Source: Spirochaetaceae bacterium
GTDB lineage: Bacteria > Spirochaetota > Spirochaetia > SZUA-6 > Fen-1364
Direction: 5' to 3'
Assembly (NCBI GenBank): GCA_003141795.1
Contig: PLNO01000293.1
Coordinates: forward strand, 1-7,796
DNA: 7,796 nucleotides
How positions within the stretch are numbered: the stretch's first letter is position 1; each line of letters opens with the position of its first letter. Below are positions 1-5,840 of this stretch, piece after piece. The notes beneath the pieces are model-generated. The model did not search any database. It was not told where the DNA came from and saw only the letters and a list, made by a program, of their open reading frames with translations. The position numbers were made by a program, and so were the translations under genes.

Positions 1-504
1 CCGCGCATCCTTGCCCACGAGCTTCACCTTGTTGAACACGGTCTGGTCGGCGAGCTTGACGCTGATGGTCGTCGCCGAATCCACCACGTGGTTGTTCGTG
101 AGGACGTAGTAGGTGTCACCGGTTCGTTTCACGATGATGCCCGATCCCAGCCCCGTCTGGATCCTCGGCTGAGCCCCCTTGTTGCCGGGGGTCTGGTTGA
201 AGAACCAGTCGAAGGGGTTCACCGTCTGGGGATTGACCTGTGTCTGTTCGGTGACGTCCACCTCGACAACGACGGGAAGGACCTTCTGTGCCACCTCACG
301 GAAGGAGAACTGGATGGTCGCGAGGTTCTTGGTCGCTTCCGCCATCGCCTGCGAATCGACCGTCGGTGCGCTCTGGGACGACCCCTGCGCCATGCTCTGT
401 CCGCTCGTCTTTTCGGCCCTGCCGCTTGCAAATGTCGAAAACGACGCCACCATGAGAAAGGCGAGCGCCGCGATGACTGCATGCTTCATATTCTGATGCC
501 TCAT
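1..504 (-). CDS. htrA: HtrA/DegP-family serine protease, N-terminal part (cut by left edge)
   Basis: The minus-strand reading frame begins at ATG 504 and is still open at base 1, giving 168 N-terminal residues. Residues 7-29 form a signal peptide or membrane anchor (positively charged start, then a hydrophobic stretch ending near FASG). A polar Ser/Gln-rich linker follows, then the start of a trypsin-like domain: VLPVVVEVDV at 76-85, GLGSGIIV at 118-125 and TNNHVV at 136-141, where H139 is the expected catalytic His. The catalytic Asp and Ser and any PDZ domains would lie beyond the window. A Phe/Asn/Gln-rich insertion around 97-106 corresponds to the variable LA-loop region of HtrA proteins. 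Family knowledge: such proteins degrade or refold damaged envelope proteins. The 504 start is preferred because AGGAGG lies 9 nt upstream; an in-frame ATG at 489 is the alternative. It is divergent from the metallopeptidase gene. Confidence 0.93.
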   Translation of the reverse strand, partial: MRHQNMKHAVIAALAFLMVASFSTFASGRAEKTSGQSMAQGSSQSAPTVDSQAMAEATKNLATIQFSFREVAQKVLPVVVEVDVTEQTQVNPQTVNPFDWFFNQTPGNKGAQPRIQTGLGSGIIVKRTGDTYYVLTNNHVVDSATTISVKLADQTVFNKVKLVGKDAR

Positions 505-521
505 TTTACTGTGCCTCCTGC
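505..521 (-). promoter_or_regulatory. Ribosome binding site deciding the htrA start
   Basis: On the minus strand a perfect AGGAGG lies 9 nt before the ATG at 504. This favours the longer N-terminus over the in-frame ATG at 489, which has only a GAGG at a similar distance. Confidence 0.7.
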
Positions 522-542
522 ACTTGAAGATAACCACATTAG

Positions 543-569
543 ATTATGGATTGGCGAGACGATTGTTAA
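543..569 (-). promoter_or_regulatory. Candidate sigma70-like promoter for htrA
   Basis: Reading the minus strand, TTAACA (569-564) is followed after 15 nt by CATAAT (548-543), which matches five of six bases of the -10 consensus. The spacer is shorter than the ideal 17 nt. The implied start of transcription is near 536, leaving a leader of about 30 nt before the ATG at 504. The region is strikingly AT-rich against a GC-rich background. This is pattern matching only. Confidence 0.4.
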
Positions 570-590
570 TTTTCATTAATCTGGTATCAT
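563..590 (+). promoter_or_regulatory. Candidate sigma70-like promoter for the metallopeptidase-nitroreductase unit
   Basis: TTGTTA (563-568) and TATCAT (585-590) are separated by 16 nt. TATCAT matches five of six -10 consensus bases. Its -35 box overlaps the -35 box proposed for the divergent htrA promoter. A small palindrome, TTAAT-TTTC-ATTAA (566-579), lies in the spacer and could be an operator. If this promoter is real, an ATG at 589 would fall inside the -10 box, which supports the GTG start at 628. Confidence 0.42.
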
Positions 591-615
591 GGCCGTCGCG
601 TCGTGTCCAGAGCGC

Positions 616-630
616 GGAGGGTGGCCGGTG
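616..630 (+). promoter_or_regulatory. Ribosome binding site and GTG start of the metallopeptidase gene
   Basis: GGAGGG (616-621) is followed by 6 nt and then GTG (628-630). This signal decides the start against the upstream ATG at 589, which has no comparable Shine-Dalgarno sequence. Confidence 0.65.
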
Positions 631-1422
631 AGCAACGATCAGATCAAGAAGGTCCTCCTTTCCCTGCGGAAGACCGAAGCGGATTTTTCCGTGATCCTGT
701 CCGGGAAGAAGAGCAAAAAGGTGCACGGGCTGTACAAGCCCGACACGCGCGAAATCATCATCCACAACAAGAACTTCAAGAACGACAATGAGATGATGTA
801 CACGGCGATCCACGAATACGCGCATCACATCCAGTTCACGACGTCGGTCACACCGATCTCCGTGCGCAGCCATACCACGGCGTTCTGGAACCTGTTGCAC
901 ACGCTCCTGTTCGAGGCGGAGGAAAAGGGCATCTACACGAACCCCTTCGACTCGATCGCGGAGTTTCGCGAGCTCACCACCCGGATCAAGGAAAAGTGCC
1001 TTGCCGGCAGCGGGACGCTCATGAAGGAGCTGGGAAAGCTCCTGCTGGACGCGCACGCATTGTGCCAGAAGCACGGCACGAGCTACTCGGACTACCTGGA
1101 CCGGGTGCTCGCCCTTCCGCGGGTGAGCGCGGGGGTCATCGTCAAGGCGCACACGCTGGACCTCGATCCGCGCGTAGGCTTCGAGAACATGCGGGCGCTT
1201 TCGACCATCCGGGACGCTCCCTCCCGTGAGAAGGCGCAGGAGGAGCTCCGCGCGGGGCACAGCCCCGACCAGGTGAAGGCGAAGTACGGCCCGTCCCGTC
1301 CGCCGAAAGACCCGCGTGAGGCTCTGGTGGCGGAACGGCAGCGGCTGGAGAAGGGGATCGATCGGATGAAGAAACAGCTGAAGGAGATCGAGAAGCGCCT
1401 TGCCGAGCTGGGAAAGGACTGA
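628..1422 (+). CDS. HExxH metallopeptidase-like protein with C-terminal coiled coil
   Basis: This is a 264-aa protein. Residues 56-70 carry MMYTAIHEYAHHIQF, a classic zinc-binding HExxH motif on a helix (H62, E63, H66). H82, in SHTTAFW (81-87), is placed like the third ligand plus Phe/Trp of SprT- and WLM-type proteases. A conserved-looking segment at 178-222 (DLDPRVGFENMRALSTI and following) is of unknown role. Residues about 230-262 are heptad-like and rich in Glu, Lys, Arg and Leu, indicating a coiled coil. No signal peptide is visible, so it is probably cytoplasmic. I do not recognise the exact family; a zincin of SprT/WLM/M48-like type is the best description, and the substrate is unknown. 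The GTG start at 628 is chosen because GGAGGG (616-621) lies 6 nt upstream; an in-frame ATG at 589 overlaps the candidate promoter. The nitroreductase gene follows after 4 bp, so the two are probably co-transcribed. Confidence 0.82.
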   Translation: MSNDQIKKVLLSLRKTEADFSVILSGKKSKKVHGLYKPDTREIIIHNKNFKNDNEMMYTAIHEYAHHIQFTTSVTPISVRSHTTAFWNLLHTLLFEAEEKGIYTNPFDSIAEFRELTTRIKEKCLAGSGTLMKELGKLLLDAHALCQKHGTSYSDYLDRVLALPRVSAGVIVKAHTLDLDPRVGFENMRALSTIRDAPSREKAQEELRAGHSPDQVKAKYGPSRPPKDPREALVAERQRLEKGIDRMKKQLKEIEKRLAELGKD

Positions 1423-1426
1423 CGAC

Positions 1427-1957
1427 ATGGACGTCTATGAGGCGATGCGGACCCGCAAGAGCGTACGATCCTTCCTGGAGAAGCCCGTGGAGGAGGAAAC
1501 CCTCGAGCGGATCCTCCAGGCTGCACGCGGCGCGCCGTCCGCGCGCAACGGACAGGAGTGGCGTTTCGTCGTTGTGCGCGACAAGGCGTTGCGCGAGCGT
1601 ATCGCCCTCGACGCGGCTCGCCAGCCCTTCATCGGCACGGCGAGCGTTCTGCTGGCCTGCTGCGCGGAAAGCGACTTCCGTGAAATGCGCTGCGGCCAGC
1701 TCGCCTATCCCATCGATGTCGCCATCGCCATGGACCACATCACCCTCGCGGCGGCGGCCGAAGGCCTGGGGACGTGCTGGATAGGGTCGTTCGACGAGCG
1801 GATCGTGAAGGACATCCTCGGCATCCCCGATGCGGTCCGTGTAGTGCAGCTCATGCCGATGGGCCACCCGTCGGACCCGTCGCCGGTGGCGAAGAGCCGT
1901 CTATCCCTGGAGAAAATCGTGATGTTCGAGAAATGGGGGCGGGCAGGGACGGTCTAG
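1427..1957 (+). CDS. Nitroreductase-family FMN oxidoreductase
   Basis: This is a 176-aa protein typical of small nitroreductases, which bind FMN as dimers and reduce nitro compounds, quinones or related substrates with NAD(P)H. FMN-phosphate binding residues are seen in RTRKSVR (8-14). The PSARNGQEWRFVVV segment (37-50) and GLGTCWIG (113-120) are hallmark motifs. MPMGHPSD (143-150) and the basic KSRLSLEKIV segment (156-165) form the usual C-terminus. Several Cys residues (C78, C79, C89, C117) are present, but a metal site is not evident. The start at ATG 1427 gives the usual family N-terminus, and AAGGA (1414-1418) lies 8 nt upstream inside the end of the preceding gene. The physiological substrate cannot be read from the sequence. 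The stop codon interlocks with that of the convergent slyD gene. Confidence 0.93.
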   Translation: MDVYEAMRTRKSVRSFLEKPVEEETLERILQAARGAPSARNGQEWRFVVVRDKALRERIALDAARQPFIGTASVLLACCAESDFREMRCGQLAYPIDVAIAMDHITLAAAAEGLGTCWIGSFDERIVKDILGIPDAVRVVQLMPMGHPSDPSPVAKSRLSLEKIVMFEKWGRAGTV

Positions 1958-2439
1958 TGGCTGTGATCCGAATGTCCGTCGTGGACGTGGCCGTGCTCGA
2001 TCTCGTCGGGCGTGGCCTCCCGCACGTCGACGATGTCCACGTCGAAATGCAGCGTGAGCCCGGCCAGCGGGTGGTTGCCGTCCAGCGTGACCTCGTCCTC
2101 GTCGAGCGCCATCACGGTGACCACGTGGCCTTCTCCGTCGCTCTGGATCTGGAACTGCATCCCCACCTCGACCCCGTCGACCTCGCGGAACTGTGAACGG
2201 GGCACGGTGAAGACGATCGAGTCGTCACGCATGCCGTAGGCCTTGTCGGGGGCCACGGTGACGGCGACGTGATCCGCGGGGGTCTTGCCTTCCAGCGCCT
2301 CCTCCAGACCCTGGACGAGGGACCCGACCCCGTGCACGTAGGCCAGGGGTTCCTGTCCGCGCGAGCTGTCGAGGACGCCGCCGTCCTCGCCGGTAAGGGT
2401 ATAGTCGATCAGGACGACACGGTGCTTGGCAACGTTCAT
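1954..2439 (-). CDS. slyD: SlyD-like FKBP-type peptidyl-prolyl cis-trans isomerase
   Basis: This is a 161-aa protein with SlyD architecture. The FKBP domain is split: MNVAKHRVVLIDYTLT at the N-terminus, LDSSRGQEPLAYVHG (23-37), and GLEEALEGK (44-52). The insert-in-flap chaperone region spans about 70-128, followed by the closing strand HPLAGLTLHFDVDIVDV (123-139). GNHPLAG is the signature found near the end of SlyD FKBP domains. The tail (149-161) has six His residues in 13, a short version of the metal-binding tail of E. coli SlyD, which binds nickel and helps hydrogenase maturation. Family role: proline isomerisation and folding in the cytoplasm; nickel binding here is inferred. Family N-termini match the ATG at 2439. 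No good Shine-Dalgarno precedes it, and a longer in-frame extension upstream (to about 2919) crosses the inverted-repeat element and the NUDIX gene and is not credible. Confidence 0.95.
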   Translation of the reverse strand: MNVAKHRVVLIDYTLTGEDGGVLDSSRGQEPLAYVHGVGSLVQGLEEALEGKTPADHVAVTVAPDKAYGMRDDSIVFTVPRSQFREVDGVEVGMQFQIQSDGEGHVVTVMALDEDEVTLDGNHPLAGLTLHFDVDIVDVREATPDEIEHGHVHDGHSDHSH

Positions 2440-2445
2440 TTCGAG

Positions 2446-2474
2446 ACGATGTCGGAACTGTAGTGCGCTGTCAA
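2446..2474 (-). promoter_or_regulatory. Candidate slyD promoter, possibly giving a leaderless mRNA
   Basis: On the minus strand a perfect -35 hexamer TTGACA (2474-2469) is followed by 17 nt and CATCGT (2451-2446), a weak -10 matching three of six bases. The expected +1 falls at about 2439, the A of the slyD ATG. No Shine-Dalgarno sequence is visible in the short gap. Both facts fit a leaderless transcript, but the -10 is weak. Confidence 0.38.
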
Positions 2475-2493
2475 GGCGGCCGCGGTGTCCCCA

Positions 2494-2581
2494 GCACTTC
2501 TCATTTTGGACCACAAGGGCTTTGGGGATGAGTGAATAACTGCCAAACGGGCCCGAAAACAAGGGACAAAATGAGAAGTGC
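2494..2581. repeat. 88-bp structured element bounded by perfect 15-bp inverted repeats
   Basis: GCACTTCTCATTTTG (2494-2508) reappears in exact inverse as CAAAATGAGAAGTGC (2567-2581). Inside, GGGC/GCCC (2517-2520 and 2551-2554) and TTTGG/CCAAA (2521-2525 and 2543-2547) can form a second stem with a 3-nt bulge, leaving a 17-nt apical loop. ACAAGGG occurs twice in direct orientation (2513-2519 and 2559-2565). Base composition is more AT-rich than the flanking genes. No ORF and no obvious target-site duplication were seen. The loop is too large for an intrinsic terminator. The layout suggests a short non-autonomous mobile element or paired ends left by an insertion sequence; a regulatory RNA hairpin or a bidirectional transcription barrier is also possible. 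Confidence 0.7.
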
Positions 2582-2677
2582 GCATAAGGTAACGCAAACT
2601 GAGAATTCCTGGTATGGGGGGCGTGGCGGCGCCCGGACCGTTGATCAGCGCCGGCAGATCGGATAGGGTGGACCCAC

Positions 2678-3190
2678 ATGGCTGCTCTGTCAGGGGATCT
2701 GCCTCGACGGGTCAAGGACATCGACTGGCCCCACTGGGTGCCGACGGAAAAAGCGACCCTGCTCTTCGTCGTGCGTGACAATTCCATTCTCCTCATCCAC
2801 AAGAAAACGGGTCTGGGCGCGGGCAAGATCAACGGTCCGGGCGGCCGGATCGAACCGGGGGAAACGGCCCTCCAGGGCGCTGTCAGGGAGGTGCAGGAGG
2901 AGCTCTGCGTCACTCCCACCGGTGTCCTTGAGGCTGGTGAGCTGTACTTTCAGTTCATGGACGGCTATTCACTCCATGGCACGGTGTTCACGGGCAGCGG
3001 TTTCACCGGCGAGCTCTGTGAGACCCGGGAGGCCGCGCCGGTCTGGACTCCCCTGGACAAGATCCCCTACGAGAGGATGTGGGCCGACGACTCCCTCTGG
3101 CTCCCGCTCGCGCTGAAAGGGACGAGGTTCCGCGGCTTTTTCATCTTCGATGGCGACACGATGCTCGACTCCAGGTTGGAAACGAGCTAG
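2678..3190 (+). CDS. MTH1-like NUDIX hydrolase (probable oxidised-purine nucleoside triphosphatase)
   Basis: This is a 170-aa protein. The NUDIX box spans residues 56-78, with E62, R70, E71, E74 and E75 in the expected places; the usual penultimate Gly of the box is Cys (C77). The protein aligns by eye with human MTH1/NUDT1. GAGKINGPGG (47-56) corresponds to MTH1's GAGRWNGFGG, so N52 matches substrate-binding Asn33. IPYERMWADDSLW (129-141) corresponds to IPFKDMWPDDSYW, so W135, D137 and D138 match Trp117, Asp119 and Asp120, which hold the oxidised base. The C-terminal FRGFFIFDGDTMLD also follows MTH1. The likely role is hydrolysis of 8-oxo-dGTP, 2-hydroxy-dATP or related damaged nucleotides to monophosphates. 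It has about 20 extra N-terminal residues relative to MTH1. An AGGGTGG (2665-2671) lies 6 nt before the ATG. The next gene begins 14 bp after the stop, so it may lead the operon. Exact substrate preference is inferred. Confidence 0.92.
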   Translation: MAALSGDLPRRVKDIDWPHWVPTEKATLLFVVRDNSILLIHKKTGLGAGKINGPGGRIEPGETALQGAVREVQEELCVTPTGVLEAGELYFQFMDGYSLHGTVFTGSGFTGELCETREAAPVWTPLDKIPYERMWADDSLWLPLALKGTRFRGFFIFDGDTMLDSRLETS

Positions 3191-3204
3191 GAGGCCAAGG
3201 GAGG

Positions 3205-5097
3205 ATGCGGATGCGAGCGAACGCTCCCTGCGCAGTCCTGATCGTCGCGATTCTCTTCTGTTCTGTACGATCCCTGTCCGCCGCGGCAGTGCCCGCCCCG
3301 CAGCATTCCCCCGTCAGCATCGATACCCTCTTCGGATGGAACGGCGCGTCCCGCGAAGGCCGTTTCACACCGGTCACCGTGAGCGTCGAAAACCCCGGTC
3401 CCGCGCAATCGGTGGAGTTCAGCCTCGATATCGCCTGGGGCAGCGCGGTGCGCGGCACCCGGGGCATGCGGCGCATCACGCAGGTGGTGCAGCTCTCCTC
3501 GGGTGCAACCCGCCGCCTGCCGTTCGTCATCCCGCTCGGAGCCGATCCGCGGAGCCTGACCGTCAGCGTCAGCGCCGCGGGTGCCACGCTGGGGACGGAG
3601 CGGATCGACCTGCACGGACTCGCCTCTCCGGAGTCGCTCGTCGTGGCCATCAGCAGCGACCTCGCGTTCGACTCCCTGGCCGGCCTCTCCCCGTCACGGG
3701 CGCGCGTCGTCTATCCCAGAATCGACGATCTCCCCGAGGCGTGGGTCGGGTACGACGGCGTGGATCTGGTGATCGTACATGACACGTCATCCCGCAGGAT
3801 GGCCTCCCGGCAGGTGGAGGCGCTCACCGACTGGGTGGCCGCCGGCGGCACCGTGGTCTTCTCCGGCGGGGCAGCCGCGCTGCAGCATGCGAGTGCGGGA
3901 TTGTCGCGGCTTCTCCCCGTCGAGGTGACGGGGCTTCGGGAAAGGACGGGGCTTGCACCGCTTGCCGCCTTTGCCGGCACGAAAGGCGCGCCGCAGGGGA
4001 CCGCGCTTGCCGCTGAGGCGCGGGTCATCGGTGGATCGGCGCTCGCCGACGCAGGCGGCCTCCCGCTCGTCGTGCGGCGCACCCTCGGGAAGGGGACGAT
4101 CTGGTATCTCGCCATCGACCCGTCGCTTCCCCCCTTCGCCACGTGGGAGGGGGCGCTGCCGTTCTGGCGCGTCCTGGCAGGGGAGGCCAGCCACCCCCTG
4201 ATGGAGCCCGACAACCGTGGCCTCCCCGACGACGCGCGGTTGAAGGTCATGCTGGGCTCCCCTCCCGCGGCGCTGCCCTCGGTTCTCGTCGGGATCGCCT
4301 TCGCGCTCGGCTACGTCCTGCTCTTCGCGCTGAGTGCGGGGATGAGCGCACGCTTGCTTCCGCCGAAGCTTCGCACGCTCCTGCTCGTCGGGCTTCCCGT
4401 CATCGGCTGTCTCTGCGCGTGGCTGGTATTCGACCGCATCCTCATGCCGGCGGAGCCGCGCATCGTCAGTGCCGCGCGTGTCTCCCTGCGGTCCGGGGAC
4501 GGACGCGCGGCGGTAACGGAGAGGATCGGGCTCATCGCTTCCCGGCCCGGCACGGTCGTCCTGTCGCTGCACTCGCGCCAGGCCGCGGTCGACGAGGCGG
4601 AGGCCGATCCTTCGGCGCGCGGCCTCACCCTCGTGGAAGGCGACCGTTCACGGGCCATCGACGTCCCCCTGACCCGATTCGGGGCGCGCGTCATCGTGGT
4701 GAACGACGTGATCCCCTTCCGCGTCGAGGCTCGGCTCGAGGAGGAGGGAACGACGGTACGGGTCCTCGTTTCCAACGGAACACCCAGGGCGCTCCTCGAT
4801 TGCTTCCTCTGGAGGAACGGCAGGGGCTACCCGATCGGGGATGTCGCAGCCGGGGCCGCTGAGACGCGGACGTTCCAGCGGGGTGACGGATGGGACCCGC
4901 GGGATCCGGGCGGCCGCGACAGCCCCCTCCCCGACGCACGCCGTGCAGGGCTCTGGGGAGTGGAGATGCAGGGGGAAGGCGCACAGCCCCTGCTCGTCGG
5001 CTGGTGTGACGGTCCCGCGCTCCCCCTGGCGGTCGATGGTGCGACCCCGCCAGCAGGAAGGCCGCCGATTTCCCTCGTCATGGTGGAGCTCCCATGA
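3205..5097 (+). CDS. Large exported/membrane protein with GATase-like domain, first of the moxR-associated genes
   Basis: This 630-aa protein has a signal sequence at 1-28 (basic start, hydrophobic core, AAA before VPAPQ). Residues 40-140 look like a beta-sandwich, beginning with a pattern (GWNGASREGRFTPVTVSVEN) shared by membrane proteins of similar operons. Residues about 145-330 resemble a class-I glutamine amidotransferase-like fold (DLVIVHDT 187-194, WVAAGGTVVFSGG 210-222), but no nucleophile Cys is seen where such enzymes carry it, so a binding role is more likely than catalysis. Two membrane helices follow at about 357-378 and 390-410. Residues 420-630 are a second beta-rich exported domain. 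Start: AGGAGG (3189-3194) is 10 nt before ATG 3205, while GGGAGG (3199-3204) favours an alternative ATG at 3211. The stop overlaps the next start (ATGA). The specific function is unknown; context points to an envelope-located partner of the MoxR system. Confidence 0.85.
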   Translation: MRMRANAPCAVLIVAILFCSVRSLSAAAVPAPQHSPVSIDTLFGWNGASREGRFTPVTVSVENPGPAQSVEFSLDIAWGSAVRGTRGMRRITQVVQLSSGATRRLPFVIPLGADPRSLTVSVSAAGATLGTERIDLHGLASPESLVVAISSDLAFDSLAGLSPSRARVVYPRIDDLPEAWVGYDGVDLVIVHDTSSRRMASRQVEALTDWVAAGGTVVFSGGAAALQHASAGLSRLLPVEVTGLRERTGLAPLAAFAGTKGAPQGTALAAEARVIGGSALADAGGLPLVVRRTLGKGTIWYLAIDPSLPPFATWEGALPFWRVLAGEASHPLMEPDNRGLPDDARLKVMLGSPPAALPSVLVGIAFALGYVLLFALSAGMSARLLPPKLRTLLLVGLPVIGCLCAWLVFDRILMPAEPRIVSAARVSLRSGDGRAAVTERIGLIASRPGTVVLSLHSRQAAVDEAEADPSARGLTLVEGDRSRAIDVPLTRFGARVIVVNDVIPFRVEARLEEEGTTVRVLVSNGTPRALLDCFLWRNGRGYPIGDVAAGAAETRTFQRGDGWDPRDPGGRDSPLPDARRAGLWGVEMQGEGAQPLLVGWCDGPALPLAVDGATPPAGRPPISLVMVELP

Positions 5098-5840
5098 GGA
5101 TCCCCGGTGGGGCGCTGATGGACGAAGGGGTCCGCACGTACTTCACCCAGCCCGCGATTCTCCGCACGTATCTGCTCGTTCCCTGCGCGGTCGCACTCGC
5201 CCTGCTCCTCGTCTGGCCCCGCGCGCCGCTCACGGCGCTTCTCCGGGCTGGACCGTCCCCGAACCCGTTCGTCGTCGCCTCCGTGACCCTCCTCCTCTTC
5301 GCGTTGTACCTCAGCACGCGCTACGGCTCGGAGGACTATTCGCCGGGCACGCTCGTGCAGCTGCGCGACTACGTGGCCTTCACCCCCGTGTCGCTCGTGG
5401 AGGTGGTGCTCGGAAAAGCGGCGTTCGCCCTGGGACACACGCTCTTCGTCGTTCTGCTCGGCGCGCCGCTCCTCTTCGTCGCCATGGCGATCGGCGGTAT
5501 GACGGAGGCCCAGCTCCTACTGGTACTCGCCGTCAGCGGCGCCGCCTGCGTGGCCGCGCGGATGTTCGGTCTTCTCGTGCTCACGCTGGTGAGGACCGGT
5601 CCGCTCCTGCGGGACGTCATCCTGCTTCCCGTCATTGCCCTCTCCCTCGTGCTCACGCTCCTGTTCCTGCCCCCTGCAAACCCCATCGGTGCCGTGGTGA
5701 GCGTCGCGGTCGGTTCTTCGCAGGGGGTCGGACGTATGTCCCTCCCGTTGACCAGCATCGTGATCTCTCTCGGCGCGGCGGCCCTTCTCGGTGGCGCCGT
5801 GCTTGCATCTCTTCGGGCAATGAGGAGGTCGCATGGGTGA
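5094..5840 (+). CDS. ABC-2-type transporter permease-like membrane protein
   Basis: This is a 248-aa hydrophobic protein with about six membrane helices (roughly 24-44, 57-75, 108-133, 138-166, 172-193 and 216-241). Between the second and third helices, YSPGTLVQLRDYVAFTPVS (82-100) followed by LVEVVLGK (101-108) matches the cytoplasmic coupling region of ABC-2 permeases, where a GTLE-x-L motif precedes TP-x-S-x-x-E-x-x-x-GK. In such transporters this region contacts the ATPase. No ATP-binding subunit is encoded in the window, so the ATPase must lie elsewhere or the protein has another role. The ATG at 5094 overlaps the preceding stop by 4 nt (ATGA), with GGAG (5085-5088) 5 nt upstream. A second ATG at 5118, preceded by GGTGGGG, could be used instead. 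Substrate unknown. Confidence 0.82.
   Translation: MRIPGGALMDEGVRTYFTQPAILRTYLLVPCAVALALLLVWPRAPLTALLRAGPSPNPFVVASVTLLLFALYLSTRYGSEDYSPGTLVQLRDYVAFTPVSLVEVVLGKAAFALGHTLFVVLLGAPLLFVAMAIGGMTEAQLLLVLAVSGAACVAARMFGLLVLTLVRTGPLLRDVILLPVIALSLVLTLLFLPPANPIGAVVSVAVGSSQGVGRMSLPLTSIVISLGAAALLGGAVLASLRAMRRSHG

Larger units (their letters stand above)
2440..2677. other. Intergenic region between divergent slyD and NUDIX genes
   Basis: This 238-bp gap holds the proposed slyD promoter and the 88-bp inverted-repeat element. The part next to the NUDIX gene (2582-2677) holds a small GC-rich hairpin (GGGCG 2619-2623 with CGCCC 2630-2634). It also has a poor promoter-like pair, TTGATC (2641-2646) and TAGGGT (2664-2669), which is too close to the start codon and too weak to call. 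No additional gene is visible. Confidence 0.6.

Noticed and set aside
544..1428. Long minus-strand open frame opposite the metallopeptidase gene
   Set aside because: Composition is Arg/Leu/His/Asp-rich without domain motifs, and it is the antisense shadow of a plus-strand gene with a clear zinc-binding motif.
1142..1867. Minus-strand open frame opposite the nitroreductase
   Set aside because: Shadow frame caused by high GC; the nitroreductase on the other strand has clear FMN-binding motifs.
2494..2581. Reading the inverted repeat as an intrinsic terminator
   Set aside because: The arms are separated by 58 nt and no GC-rich hairpin with a following T-run is present.
2641..2669. TTGATC/TAGGGT as a NUDIX promoter
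   Set aside because: The -10 box matches only three bases, overlaps the ribosome binding site and would start the RNA at the ATG; evidence is too weak.
2440..2919. N-terminal extension of slyD upstream of 2439
   Set aside because: It would cross the inverted-repeat element and the NUDIX gene, and SlyD proteins normally begin as at 2439.
3787..4572. Minus-strand open frame inside the 630-aa membrane protein gene
   Set aside because: Rich in Arg, Pro and Gly with no motifs; the opposite strand encodes membrane helices and a signal peptide.
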